Shown piece by piece: positions 1 to 9,144 of a stretch of 44,556 bases of DNA; positions within the stretch are counted from its first letter, which is position 1, and the number at the start of each line of letters is the position of its first letter. A program made the position numbers and the translations under genes. Source of the stretch: Gammaproteobacteria bacterium (lineage in GTDB: Bacteria > Pseudomonadota > Gammaproteobacteria > Ga0077536). The stretch is taken from NCBI GenBank assembly GCA_023257255.1, contig JALRCR010000007.1:1-44556 (forward strand), in the 5' to 3' direction. The notes under the pieces are model-generated. The model made no database searches. It was not told where the DNA came from and was given only the letters and a program-made list of their open reading frames with translations.

Positions 1-2193
1 CGTGTCGTGGAGTGATTCGCCGTCCTTGCGGCCCTTGATGGCGCCGGGCTTCAGCACGCCCTGCTGGATCAGATCGTAGAGGGTCTCAAACGCAAGATAG
101 GGGTTAACCGCATCCGCGCCGTAGCCGAGCAGGGTGGCGAAGTGATGCACCTCGCGCGGCTCGCCGGATTCCACCACCAGACCCACGCGCATGCGACGTC
201 CGTTGCGCACCAGATGGTGATGCGTGCCGGCGGTTACCAGCAGGGCAGGGATGGGCGCGTGGGTGCCGTCCATGCCGCGATCGGACAGGATGACAAAGGA
301 GTTGCCGTCGTCGATCGCCTTGTCGGTTTCCGCAAACACACGTTCCAGCGCCGCCTGCAGGCCAGCAACGCCCTCGGCAATGGGATAGAGCGCGGTGATG
401 GTGTGCGAGCGAAAGCCGTGCTGGTCGAGATGGCGAATTTTCGCCAAATCTTCGTTGTTAAGCGCGGGCGATTCCAGCTTGATCCGGTGGCAGCTGGCGG
501 CGGTGGGCGCGAGCAGATTGCTCTCCGGCCCAATCGGGGTGGAAACCTGCGTGACCAGTTCTTCGCGGATGCCGTCCAGCGGCGGATTGGTCACCTGCGC
601 GAAAAGCTGCTTGAAATAGTCGTAGAGCAGGCGCGGCTTGTTGGACAGCACCGCGAGCGCGGCGTCGGTGCCCATCGAGCCGATGGGTTCTTCACCCTTC
701 TCCGCCATCGGCTGGAGAATGATGCGCAAATCTTCGTGCGTGTAACCGTAAGCCTGCTGCCGACGCAGCACGGTGTCGTGGTCGATGGCGTGGACGTGCG
801 GCGGCTCGGGCAAGGCGTTCAGCGGCAGGTAGTGTTCCTTGAGCCACTGCGCGTAGGGATGCTCTTCGATGTAGCGCTGCTTGAGTTCGGCATCGTCGAT
901 GATGCGACCGGCTTCGGTATCGACCAGGAAGATGCGACCCGGGTGCAGGCGCTCCTTGATCGCGATGTTTTCCGGCGGGAATTCGAGCACGCCGACTTCC
1001 GACGCCATGACGACCATGTCGTCCTTGGTCACGTAGTAACGCGAGGGACGCAGGCCGTTACGGTCGAGCACCGCGCCAATGATGCGTCCGTCGGTGAACG
1101 CGATGCAGGCCGGGCCGTCCCAGGGTTCCATCAGGCAGCCGTGATACTCGTAAAACGCCTTGCGCGCGGCGTCCATTTCCTTGTGGCCGCTCCAGGCCTC
1201 CGGAATCATCATCAGCACCGCCAGCGGCAGCGGTCGGCCGGCCATGTGCAGGAATTCCAGCACCTGATCGAAACTCGCCGAGTCAGAGCTGCCTTCAATG
1301 ACGATCGGCAGCAATTTTTTAAGGTCGTCGCCGAAAAGATCCGACTGGCACAAGGCCTCGCGGGCGCGCATCCAGTTGATATTGCCGCGGAGCGTGTTGA
1401 TTTCGCCGTTGTGCGCAATGTAACGGAACGGGTGCGCCAGCGGCCACGACGGGAAGGTATTGGTCGAGAAGCGCTGGTGCACCAGCGCCAGTGCGCTTTC
1501 CACCAGCGGATCGGACAAATCCGGGAAATGCATTTTCACCTGCACGGCGTTCAGCATGCCCTTATAGACGATCGTGCGGTGGGAGAGGCTCGGCACGTAG
1601 AACAGGCGCTTTTCTTCCAGCGACGAATTCCACACGAAATGTTCGATCCGCTTGCGGATGACGTAGAGCTTGCGCTCGAAACTGTCGCCGTCGGCAATCC
1701 CGTCCGCGCGGCCGATGAAGATTTGCTTGAATGCCGGTTCGCAGGCCAGCGCGGTCGGTCCGATAGCGCCGTTGTCGGTCGGCAACGTGCGCCAGCCGAG
1801 GAGTTTTTGGCCTTCTTCGGCCACGATTCGCGCGAATTCGCCTTCGACGCTTGCGGATTGCTCGGGGTCGTGGGGCAGGAACACCATCCCGACCGCGTAG
1901 TGGCCTGCGGGCGGCAGTTCAAAGCCGAGCGTGGCGCATTCGCGCCGCAGGAAGCGGTCGGGGATTTGAATGAGGATGCCGGCGCCGTCACCTGTATTGA
2001 TCTCAGCCCCTGAGGCACCGCGGTGTTCCAGGTGGTCGAGAATGGTCAGCGCGCGCTCAATCGTTTGATGCGATTTCCGGCCTTTCATGTCAACGACGAA
2101 ACCGACCCCGCAAGCGTCGTGTTCGGTAGTGGCATCGTACAGTCCGCCGTCAGGCCGACCGTGGTACGGAAAGGTAGTGCGCTCGCTCGACAT
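1..2193 (-). CDS. gltB: Glutamate synthase large subunit (partial, N-terminal 731 residues)
   Basis: Large subunit of glutamate synthase, which moves the amide group of glutamine to 2-oxoglutarate in ammonia assimilation. The reading frame opens at ATG 2191-2193 and runs off the left edge with no stop. The class II glutamine amidotransferase nucleophile is Cys28 in EHDACGVGF, so 27 residues would be removed as a propeptide. Further family motifs are HRGASGAEINTGDGAG, the HQRFSTNTFPSWPLAHPFR stretch and HNGEINTLRGN. By comparison with full GltB (about 1500 residues) the fragment covers the amidotransferase domain and most of the central domain; the FMN/Fe-S synthase domain lies outside the window. 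It sits downstream of the damX-like gene on the same strand but has its own promoter candidate at 2259-2288. A 623-codon open frame on the opposite strand is a GC-rich shadow. Confidence 0.95.
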   Translation of the reverse strand, partial: MSSERTTFPYHGRPDGGLYDATTEHDACGVGFVVDMKGRKSHQTIERALTILDHLEHRGASGAEINTGDGAGILIQIPDRFLRRECATLGFELPPAGHYAVGMVFLPHDPEQSASVEGEFARIVAEEGQKLLGWRTLPTDNGAIGPTALACEPAFKQIFIGRADGIADGDSFERKLYVIRKRIEHFVWNSSLEEKRLFYVPSLSHRTIVYKGMLNAVQVKMHFPDLSDPLVESALALVHQRFSTNTFPSWPLAHPFRYIAHNGEINTLRGNINWMRAREALCQSDLFGDDLKKLLPIVIEGSSDSASFDQVLEFLHMAGRPLPLAVLMMIPEAWSGHKEMDAARKAFYEYHGCLMEPWDGPACIAFTDGRIIGAVLDRNGLRPSRYYVTKDDMVVMASEVGVLEFPPENIAIKERLHPGRIFLVDTEAGRIIDDAELKQRYIEEHPYAQWLKEHYLPLNALPEPPHVHAIDHDTVLRRQQAYGYTHEDLRIILQPMAEKGEEPIGSMGTDAALAVLSNKPRLLYDYFKQLFAQVTNPPLDGIREELVTQVSTPIGPESNLLAPTAASCHRIKLESPALNNEDLAKIRHLDQHGFRSHTITALYPIAEGVAGLQAALERVFAETDKAIDDGNSFVILSDRGMDGTHAPIPALLVTAGTHHHLVRNGRRMRVGLVVESGEPREVHHFATLLGYGADAVNPYLAFETLYDLIQQGVLKPGAIKGRKDGESLHDT

Positions 2194-2258
2194 CTAAGAG
2201 ATACCTGTTCTGATAACCCCTTGGGCAAGGGATGAAAACTGAGCCAAAAAGGGCGGGA

Positions 2259-2288
2259 AGTATAGCCTTCGCGTTGCGGGGGTGTCAC
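2259..2288 (-). promoter_or_regulatory. Candidate sigma-70 promoter of gltB
   Basis: Read on the minus strand: a -35 box GTGACA (5 of 6 matches, 2283-2288), an 18-bp spacer and a -10 box TATACT (2259-2264). Transcription would begin near 2252, giving a leader of about 59 nt. That leader holds the inverted repeat CCCTTG-GG-CAAGGG at about 2218-2231. Match to consensus is the only evidence. Confidence 0.5.
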
Positions 2289-2380
2289 CCGCGCCGGCGG
2301 CGCCCCGTCGTCACCCCGGCTGCGCGTATCTTTGCGGTGCGGGGAGGCGCTGAAATGAGTCGGCCGCGCTTTTTCATGGG

Positions 2381-4075
2381 TCAGCGCGGCAGGGCATTCA
2401 GACTTTTTACGTCGCGCACCCACGGCTGGACTTCGCGCCGCACGGCGGGCGGCAGACGGCCAACGGCGTTCTGGGCGGCCGCGCGCGTGGGATAGGTGCC
2501 GTAGACCACGACGAACCACGGCTGGCCCGCGCGCTTGCTGTCGATAATCCGCGCGCGGTCACCCAGATTGTGCCGCGCGATGAAGTTGGTGGCGGCCTTG
2601 CGTTCGGTGACTCCGAAGAACTGCAGGGCGTAGCCCGTACCCGGCTTGACCTGGGCCGGGGCCGCAGGCGCGACCTTGACCGTGGGTTTGACGGTGGCCT
2701 TCGGTTTGACGGGTTTGGCGGCCGGCTTTGTCGGCTTTGCGGGCGACTTGCTGGTCGCGACGGTCGGTTTTTTATCCGGTTTGGTGTGAATCGACGCGGC
2801 TGCTGGCGGCGGCGCGGGGACTTCCGTCACCGTCGGCACTGCGGGTATCGCGCTCGCTACGGCGGCGGCCGTCGCCCCCGCCGCAAGGCTGTTGTCTGCA
2901 AGCGCGGGAGCGCTGGGCGGCGGTACATCCGGCACGGCGGTCGGTGGCGCAAGCGCAGCGGCGGCCGGGGGCTCGTTAACGACGTCGCTGTCCGGGGACT
3001 CGGCGGGGGCCGACGGGGTCGGCGGCAGGGTGATTTCGATTCGCTGTGAGCCGCCGCTGGACGACGATGCCGCCAATGGCGAGTCCGTGGTCGTCGACGC
3101 CGAATCCATGGTGCTGACGGTCGGTGGCGTCTGCTCGGGCAGTAGTTCGGGCACTTGAGGCGCGGCGGGCTTGAGTGCGAACCACACCAGCAGTCCGAGC
3201 GGGACCAAGGCCAAGGGGGCCCAGCGCCGGAGGGGCGACTGGTGCTCGCCCGCGCCCAGCAGGGCTTGAAGCCGACTTAAACGCGAGCTGTCGCCATGGG
3301 ATGAGGCGGGCCGAGCGTCGCCGCTGACCTCGCGCGCCAAGGCAAGCAAGGTGGCCGGGTTCCCGTTGGCCTCCTCGGCGAAGCGGGCCAGCGTGTCGGG
3401 CGTAAACCAGTCATCCAGCGTGCCCAGCGCGCCGCCCAGCCGCTGCTTCAGGAAATCTGCGGTCTCGTCGTCGGCGATGCCGGGAATTTCGACCACGTGC
3501 ACCAGTCCGTGCTGCTGCCGGTCGCGTTGGAGGGCGGCAATCAGTCCGCTGTGCTCGGTAGCGGCGGTCATTAACACCCGGGCTTCCGCAGACTGGTCTT
3601 CGGTGCGGGCTAGCGCCAGCAGCGTGCTCAGCGCATCGGACGGCAACTGGTCGGCATCGTCGAGCAGCAACACGACCGGCTTGCCGCTTTTTTCCAGCGC
3701 CCCGATCCGCTGTCGAACCGTTTCGAGCCGCCGCTGCTGGCCGTCCGGATCCTCGTCGTCCTCGGGGCTCGCGCAGTCCAGCGCGTCCGCAACCTCGGCC
3801 AGCAGGCGTGCGCCGTCTAGCGTCGGCCCGCCGTGGAGCGGAATGGCCCGCCAGCGTTCACCGGCCGCTGCCGCCATGAGCGCCAGCGCGGTGGTTTTGC
3901 CGGCGCCCGGACCGCCGCTGAGCAAAATAAGCTGGCGACCAAACTCCAGCAGATGTTCGATCAGATCGAGTCGTTGTTGCAGGACGGTCCCCACATACAG
4001 CGCCTCGGCGGGTGCATCGGGGTCAAACGGATTGCCGGAGGTGGCGGTATCGGAGCGTGCGCGCATAGTGGTCAT
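2381..4075 (-). CDS. DamX-like AAA ATPase with transmembrane segment and C-terminal SPOR domain
   Basis: A 564-residue protein in three parts. Residues about 25-270 form an ExeA/MshM-type AAA ATPase with Walker A GGPGAGKTT (Lys60) and a Walker B-like VVLLLDDADQLP. One transmembrane segment follows at about 285-305 (LALVPLGLLVWFAL). A long Pro/Ala/Lys-rich linker then leads to a SPOR domain over the last 80 residues (GYALQFFGV ... WFVVVYGTYPTRAAAQNAV). SPOR domains bind denuded septal peptidoglycan, so a cell-division role in the inner membrane facing the periplasm is likely. Proteins of this layout lie beside aroB in many Gammaproteobacteria and are annotated DamX or AAA/SPOR. The start ATG overlaps the dgt stop by ATGA, so the two are translationally coupled. 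Confidence 0.85.
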   Translation of the reverse strand: MTTMRARSDTATSGNPFDPDAPAEALYVGTVLQQRLDLIEHLLEFGRQLILLSGGPGAGKTTALALMAAAAGERWRAIPLHGGPTLDGARLLAEVADALDCASPEDDEDPDGQQRRLETVRQRIGALEKSGKPVVLLLDDADQLPSDALSTLLALARTEDQSAEARVLMTAATEHSGLIAALQRDRQQHGLVHVVEIPGIADDETADFLKQRLGGALGTLDDWFTPDTLARFAEEANGNPATLLALAREVSGDARPASSHGDSSRLSRLQALLGAGEHQSPLRRWAPLALVPLGLLVWFALKPAAPQVPELLPEQTPPTVSTMDSASTTTDSPLAASSSSGGSQRIEITLPPTPSAPAESPDSDVVNEPPAAAALAPPTAVPDVPPPSAPALADNSLAAGATAAAVASAIPAVPTVTEVPAPPPAAASIHTKPDKKPTVATSKSPAKPTKPAAKPVKPKATVKPTVKVAPAAPAQVKPGTGYALQFFGVTERKAATNFIARHNLGDRARIIDSKRAGQPWFVVVYGTYPTRAAAQNAVGRLPPAVRREVQPWVRDVKSLNALPR

Positions 4076-5214
4076 GGCCCTTGGTTGGCATCGCCATGCT
4101 GCAGCCTGGCGTGCTCGCTGATGGCGTAACGGTCGGTCATCCCTGCCAGATAATCGGCCACTGCCTGTGCCCGTTCGCGAGTTCCCGCTGGCAACTCGCC
4201 CCGGTTGCCCGGCCAGAGATGCCCGTCCGTCATGAGCGAGGAAAACAGGGCCGTCACAATCTGACGCGAGCGCTCGGCCATGCCAAGGACTTGCGGATGT
4301 TCATACAGCGCGGTTCTCAACAAGCGCTTAAGTGCCAGATGTTCTTCGCGCATGGCGGGGCTGAAGGCTATCAGCGGGGTATTCATGGCCCGAACCTCGT
4401 CGATGCTAGCGGGGCGCTTGGCGGCAATCGCGGCCGCACTATGCTCGATGAGGTCTATCACGTAGCGATTGAGCATCTCGCGGATGACGGTGTAGCGCAG
4501 GCGCTTTTCGTCGCATCCGGGCCAGCGTGCCCGTGTTTCCTGTTCGGTCGACCGGAACAGGGGCAGCGCGCGCATTTGCTCGATGTTGAGCAGATTGGCG
4601 CGCAGGCCGTCGTCGATGTCGTGATGGTTGTACGCGATTTCGTCCGCTACGTTCGCCAGTTGGGCTTCTAGCGAAGGCTGGCGATGGTCGATGAAGCGGC
4701 GACCCAGTGGGCCCAGCCGCAAGGCATTCTCGTGGCTGCAGTGTTTGAGAATGCCTTCGCGGGTGTCGAACATCAGGTTGAGTCCCGGGAAGTCCGGATA
4801 GCGCTGCTCCAGCAGATCAACCACGCGCAGGGAATGCAAATTGTGTTCGAACCCGCCGAACTGCTGCATGCAGGCGTTCAGCGCGTGCTGCCCGGCGTGC
4901 CCGAAAGGGGTGTGCCCCAGGTCGTGGGCCAGCGCAATGGCTTCCACCAGATCTTCGTTTAGTTGCAGCGCTCGCGCGACGCTTCGCGCGATTTGGGCCA
5001 CCTCGATGGAATGGGTCAGACGCGTGCGGAACATATCGCCTTCGTGGTTCACGAAGACCTGCGTCTTGTATTCCAGCCGGCGGAAGGCCGAGCAGTGGAT
5101 GATGCGGTCGCGGTCACGCTGGAATTGGCTGCGCCACCGCGGCGGCGGTTCTGCCAATTGGCGCCCGTGGCTGGACGTCTCCGTCACGGCGTAGGCGGCG
5201 AGGACAGCGGTCAC
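4072..5214 (-). CDS. dgt: Deoxyguanosinetriphosphate triphosphohydrolase-like protein
   Basis: HD-domain dNTP triphosphohydrolase of 380 residues, hydrolysing dNTPs to deoxynucleoside and triphosphate. The opening FQRDRDRIIHCSAFRRLEYKTQVF block is diagnostic for dNTPase-like proteins. The metal-binding HD signature is visible as His68 (RLTHS), then His97-Asp98 (ALAHDLGHTPFGH), with a later DEIAYNHHDIDD helix. At 380 residues it belongs to the shorter type 2 dGTPase-like group rather than E. coli Dgt (about 500). The start is GTG 5212-5214; no in-frame ATG fits the expected N-terminus. It lies 38 nt after aroB and overlaps the damX-like gene, inside an aroK-aroB-dgt-damX run. Substrate choice among dNTPs cannot be read from the sequence. 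Confidence 0.9.
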   Translation of the reverse strand: MTAVLAAYAVTETSSHGRQLAEPPPRWRSQFQRDRDRIIHCSAFRRLEYKTQVFVNHEGDMFRTRLTHSIEVAQIARSVARALQLNEDLVEAIALAHDLGHTPFGHAGQHALNACMQQFGGFEHNLHSLRVVDLLEQRYPDFPGLNLMFDTREGILKHCSHENALRLGPLGRRFIDHRQPSLEAQLANVADEIAYNHHDIDDGLRANLLNIEQMRALPLFRSTEQETRARWPGCDEKRLRYTVIREMLNRYVIDLIEHSAAAIAAKRPASIDEVRAMNTPLIAFSPAMREEHLALKRLLRTALYEHPQVLGMAERSRQIVTALFSSLMTDGHLWPGNRGELPAGTRERAQAVADYLAGMTDRYAISEHARLQHGDANQGP

Positions 5215-5252
5215 TTAACGCACCGGCAGGCAGTCGGCATTGACGAGCGGGG

Positions 5253-6344
5253 TCAGGCCGCCAGCGGGTCGGCGCCCGGGGACAATACAGCGCGTAAAGC
5301 CTCCGGGTCGTAGTCGTCGCGCAGTGAGGCGTGCCCAATGGCGTCGAGCAGCACGAGTCTGATTCGGCCATCACGGTTTTTCTTGTCCACGCTCATGGCG
5401 TCCAGCAGGCTCTCGGGTGAATTGGTCGAGGGCGGCTCCGTGGGCAGTCCGGTTTTGGCGACCAGGCGGATGATCCGGTCCCGGGTGGTCGGTGCGATGG
5501 TCCCGAGTCGCGTGGACAAGCGCGCGGCCATGCAAATCCCGGCGCCGACCGCCTCGCCGTGCAGCCAGTTGCCGTAGCCCTGCGCGTGCTCAATGGCGTG
5601 TCCGAAGGTGTGACCCAGATTCAACAGGGCTCGCTCGCCGCTTTCGTGTTCGTCAGCGCCGACGACAGCGGCCTTGTTTTCGCAGGAGCGGCGGATGGCA
5701 TGGCTGAGCGCGGCGATATCGCGCGCCAGCAGTTTGTCCAGATTACTTTCGAGCCAGTCGAAGAACTCACGGTCGCGGATCAGCCCGTACTTGATGACCT
5801 CGGCGAGACCGGCGGTGAACTCCCGTGGCGGCAGCGTGTGCAGCGTATCCAGATCGGCGATTACCGCCGAGGGTTGGTGGAACGCGCCAATCATGTTCTT
5901 GCCCAGCGGGTGGTTGACGGCCGTTTTGCCACCAACCGCCGAATCAACCTGCGCGAGCAGCGTGGTTGGAATCTGCACGAAATTTACGCCGCGCTGGTAG
6001 CACGCAGCGGCGAACCCCGCCACGTCGCCCACCACGCCACCACCCAGCGCCACCACCGTGCAACTGCGGTCGAACCGGGCCTCTAGCAGGGCCGTCATGA
6101 TGAGATAAAGACTATCCAGCGTCTTGTGGGCTTCGCCGTCCGGGAGCACCACCTTATGCAGACGCCGGTCCGCCAGTGCGGTCTCCAGGGTCGGCCCATA
6201 GAGCGGATCTACGCGGTCGTTAGTCACCAGCAAGACCTGCTTGCTCTTGACTGCTCTGGCGATGACCGTCGCATCCCGTAACAGCCCTGTGCCGATAAAA
6301 ATCGGATAGCTGCGTTCAGCGAGGTCCACTTCAACTCGGATCAT
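5253..6344 (-). CDS. aroB: 3-dehydroquinate synthase
   Basis: Second enzyme of the shikimate pathway: converts DAHP to 3-dehydroquinate using NAD+ and a divalent metal. The protein has 363 residues, the usual length. The nucleotide-binding loop is GGGVVGDVAGF (101-111), followed by PTTLLAQVDSAVGGKTAVN. The metal ligands correspond to Glu182 (AGLAEVIKYG), His245 (NLGHTFGHAIE) and His262 (LHGEAVGAG), all present. The start ATG overlaps the aroK stop (ATGA), so aroK and aroB are one operon, as is usual. Confidence 0.97.
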   Translation of the reverse strand: MIRVEVDLAERSYPIFIGTGLLRDATVIARAVKSKQVLLVTNDRVDPLYGPTLETALADRRLHKVVLPDGEAHKTLDSLYLIMTALLEARFDRSCTVVALGGGVVGDVAGFAAACYQRGVNFVQIPTTLLAQVDSAVGGKTAVNHPLGKNMIGAFHQPSAVIADLDTLHTLPPREFTAGLAEVIKYGLIRDREFFDWLESNLDKLLARDIAALSHAIRRSCENKAAVVGADEHESGERALLNLGHTFGHAIEHAQGYGNWLHGEAVGAGICMAARLSTRLGTIAPTTRDRIIRLVAKTGLPTEPPSTNSPESLLDAMSVDKKNRDGRIRLVLLDAIGHASLRDDYDPEALRAVLSPGADPLAA

Positions 6345-6856
6345 GATGCTCTTGCCTTGATAGTACTGACGATTTCGCCCATCGCCATGGCGCCGGTGTC
6401 GACCGTGAGGTCGGCAATTTCGCGGTATAGCGGCTCTCGCTGGAGCATGATTTCTCGCAGGCGCTCCGCGCGGTTGCCCGTTTGAAGCAACGGCCGGTTG
6501 GTATCGTTACGCGTGCGTGCGACCAGCAGTTCAACTGGCGCGTAGAGAAAAACCACCAGCCCCCGCTCGCTTAACCGCTGCCTGTTCTCGGGATCGAGCA
6601 CTGCGCCGCCTCCGGTTGCCAGCACCACGCCGGGTTCCAGAGTCAGGTCGTCGATCACGCGCTTCTCGCGGGCCCGAAATCCGCTTTCACCCTCAATTTC
6701 AAAAATGAGCGGGATGCTTGCGCCGGTCTTTTTCTCTATTTCATGGTCACAGTCGACGAAACGTCGCTTCAGGGCACGCGCCAGACGTTTGCCTATCGTG
6801 GTCTTGCCGGCGCCCATTGGGCCGACCAGGAAAATGTTGTGCGGTTGCTCGGTCAC
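6341..6856 (-). CDS. aroK: Shikimate kinase
   Basis: Phosphorylates shikimate at the 3-hydroxyl with ATP. It is 171 residues long, typical for AroK/AroL. Walker A is GPMGAGKTTIGKRLA with Lys18. The shikimate-binding DCDHEIEKKTG follows at about 35-45, and the substrate motif GFRAREKRVIDDL and the GGGAVLDPENR block are intact. The start codon is GTG (6854-6856). It is preceded by pilQ with an 85-nt gap that contains a strong hairpin (6880-6903), so some aroKB transcription may come from the pilus operon. Confidence 0.96.
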   Translation of the reverse strand: MTEQPHNIFLVGPMGAGKTTIGKRLARALKRRFVDCDHEIEKKTGASIPLIFEIEGESGFRAREKRVIDDLTLEPGVVLATGGGAVLDPENRQRLSERGLVVFLYAPVELLVARTRNDTNRPLLQTGNRAERLREIMLQREPLYREIADLTVDTGAMAMGEIVSTIKARAS

Positions 6857-6879
6857 GGCCGGATTGTTGCAGAGCGCGA

Positions 6880-6903
6880 CGGGCCACGCAAAAGCGCGGC
6901 CCG
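6880..6903 (-). terminator. Strong hairpin between pilQ and aroK, without a U-tract
   Basis: On the minus strand the RNA would fold as a 10-bp stem, CGGGCCGCGC paired with GCGTGGCCCG (one G-T wobble), closed by a UUUU loop. No run of T follows, so it is not a canonical intrinsic terminator. It could slow or attenuate readthrough from pilMNOPQ into aroKB, or act in mRNA processing. Confidence 0.4.
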
Positions 6904-6941
6904 GCCCGACTGCGGAACGTACCGAAGCCTTGGCTGGCGCC

Positions 6942-9110
6942 CTAGCGCTGGGTCGACAGGGTGTCTTTCAGAATCTTGGGCGTGACGAAGATCAGCAATT
7001 CGCGTTTTTTGCTGCTGACTCGGCTGTTCTTGAACAGGTTGCCCAGGTAGGGAATTTCACCAAGCACCGGCACGCTGCTTCGATCATTGTTGTTGGTCGA
7101 GGTGAAGACGCCGCCAAGCACGACGGTTTCGCCGTTCTCGACCAGCACCTGGGTTTCGACTTGTTTGGTATCGATGCTGGGTACGCCCGCAAAGACCTGA
7201 CCGATCGAATCATTGTTCACCGTCAAATCCATGATGATGCGGTCGTCCGGGGTAATTTGCGGGGTGACTTTCAGGCTAAGCACGGCTTTTTTGAACGACA
7301 CCGACGTTGCCCCGCTGGCGGCCGCTTCCTGATACGGGATTTCCGTGCCCGACTCGATCGTGGCTTCTTTCTGATTCGCGGTGATGACCTGCGGGCTCGC
7401 GATCACCTCGCCCCGACCCTCGGTCTGTAGCGCGGACAGTTCGAGCTGCAACAGGTAACTGCCGACGCGTCCGATCGACCAGCGGAAGGCACCGGCGGGG
7501 TTCGCGATCGGCAGGTCCACCATGTAATTTTCGAGAGCGTTGGTGTTGAAGGTGGTGGTGCCTGGGTACAACACATCGCCCGCGGAGGACCCGCCGATAG
7601 CGTTAACTTCTTGTTTGCCCGTTGCCGCCAGATTCTGGCTGTAACCGAATCTCACGCCGAGGTCGCGGCTGAAGTCTTCGTTTGCGATGACAATTCTGGA
7701 TTCAATCAGCACCTGCTTGACCGGGATGTCTAGCGCGGCGACTACCTTGCGGACATCGGTAAGATTTTCCGCCGTATCCTGCACCAGCAGGGTGTTGGTG
7801 CGCGTGTCAACGCTGACATTGCCGCGCGCCGACAGGAGGTTGTTTTCCTTGGCTTTAATGAGTGCCGCGATGTCGCTTGCCTTGGCGTAGTTCACCTGGA
7901 CGAACTCGGTGCGGAGCGGAGCAAGTTCCTGAAGCTGCTGCTGGGCTGCCAGTTCAAGCTTTTCGCGGGCGGCCACCTCGTCCTGGGGGGCGATCATGAC
8001 TACGTTGCCAGTTTGCCGTTTAGCCAGACCCTTGGTGCGCAGGATAAGGTCGAGCGCCTGATCCCAGGGCGTGTTTTTCAGCCGGAGTGTCACATTACCG
8101 CTCACGGTGTCGCTGGTAATGAGATTGAAACCGGTGAAATCCGCGATCAGCTGCAAGACCGCGCGGACTTCGATGTCCTGAAAGTTCAGCGAGAGGCGCT
8201 CGCCGGTATAGCCAAACTTGTCTTTCTTGAGCTGCTCTTCCTGCGCTTTGCTCAGCGGCTTCAATTCCAGCGTAAAGACATTGTCTGATTGGTAGGCCAA
8301 ATGCTCGAAGAGCCCGGTGGGGGTGACCACCATGCGGGTACCGTTGCCGCGCGGGAAGGTATCGAGCTCTAGCGCTGGCGTCGCGAAATCCCGCACGTCC
8401 AGTTTGCGGTCAAGTTGTTCGGGTAAGGCCGTGTCCATGAAGTCCACCAGCAGTTTGCCGCCTTCCTGCTGGATGTTGATGCCGATGCCGGGGTTGGAAA
8501 GATCAACCACGATCTGGGCCTCGCCTTGCGCGCCGCGGCGGAAATCAATGGCCTTGATCCGCTCGCCCTGCGCTGTGCCGGGCATCGTGATGCCGGCCGA
8601 CGCCGGCTTGGGGGCCTGTGACTTAGCGACGAGGTTGGATTTTGCAGCCGTGGTCGTCGTGTCTGCTGGAATGCCTTCAAGCGTGATTTTGACAGTCTTG
8701 CCCTCGGCCTTAACCGAATAAGGCACGATTTGAACAAGATTGACTACGACGCGCGTACGTTCCCCGGCCTCAACGGCGCTGACGCTCTCGACCTTGCCGA
8801 TGCCGATGCTCTGATTCTTGCGCGGCACCTTCAGGCTGACGCCCGGGAAATCCAGCGCAACCCTGGCTGGATTGTCGATAGTGAAGCTTAAGGGATCGGA
8901 CGCAACGGGCTCCGATAATTGGAGTTCAACCTGAACGCGGTCGCCGGGCAGGGCGGTGAAGTTGATGTTCTCAAGCGAGGCGGCAAGCGTGTCTGCCACT
9001 TGGCAGACCAGGACAATGCCCAACGAGAAGGGCAACGCCAGACGCCGGCACTGGCGCAGCACGGGGGCCTTGGCCCTGCCGCGAATCGCGTTGTAAATGG
9101 CAGATATCAT
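6942..9110 (-). CDS. pilQ: Type IV pilus secretin PilQ
   Basis: Outer-membrane secretin through which the type IV pilus passes. The 722-residue protein starts with a Sec signal peptide (hydrophobic LALPFSLGIVLVCQVADTLA, cleavage near residue 44). Two AMIN domains follow (about 45-150 and 185-285), which bind peptidoglycan. Then come the secretin short domain (RLSLNFQDIEVRAVLQLIADFTGFNLI), a second N-domain, and the C-terminal secretin core with EVIASPQVITANQKEA, GTEIPYQE and VPVLGEIPYLGNLFK. It is the last pil gene, 34 nt after pilP. The C-terminal end KRELLIFVTPKIL is typical. Confidence 0.96.
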   Translation of the reverse strand: MISAIYNAIRGRAKAPVLRQCRRLALPFSLGIVLVCQVADTLAASLENINFTALPGDRVQVELQLSEPVASDPLSFTIDNPARVALDFPGVSLKVPRKNQSIGIGKVESVSAVEAGERTRVVVNLVQIVPYSVKAEGKTVKITLEGIPADTTTTAAKSNLVAKSQAPKPASAGITMPGTAQGERIKAIDFRRGAQGEAQIVVDLSNPGIGINIQQEGGKLLVDFMDTALPEQLDRKLDVRDFATPALELDTFPRGNGTRMVVTPTGLFEHLAYQSDNVFTLELKPLSKAQEEQLKKDKFGYTGERLSLNFQDIEVRAVLQLIADFTGFNLITSDTVSGNVTLRLKNTPWDQALDLILRTKGLAKRQTGNVVMIAPQDEVAAREKLELAAQQQLQELAPLRTEFVQVNYAKASDIAALIKAKENNLLSARGNVSVDTRTNTLLVQDTAENLTDVRKVVAALDIPVKQVLIESRIVIANEDFSRDLGVRFGYSQNLAATGKQEVNAIGGSSAGDVLYPGTTTFNTNALENYMVDLPIANPAGAFRWSIGRVGSYLLQLELSALQTEGRGEVIASPQVITANQKEATIESGTEIPYQEAAASGATSVSFKKAVLSLKVTPQITPDDRIIMDLTVNNDSIGQVFAGVPSIDTKQVETQVLVENGETVVLGGVFTSTNNNDRSSVPVLGEIPYLGNLFKNSRVSSKKRELLIFVTPKILKDTLSTQR

Positions 9111-9144
9111 TCTCGTTTACCCCTGCTGGGTTTTGCTTGAACCG

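Noticed and set aside
142..2013. 623-codon open frame on the plus strand opposite gltB
   Set aside because: The minus-strand frame encodes unmistakable GltB; the plus-strand product is Arg/His/Gln/Val-rich without any family motif, as expected for an antisense shadow in GC-rich DNA.
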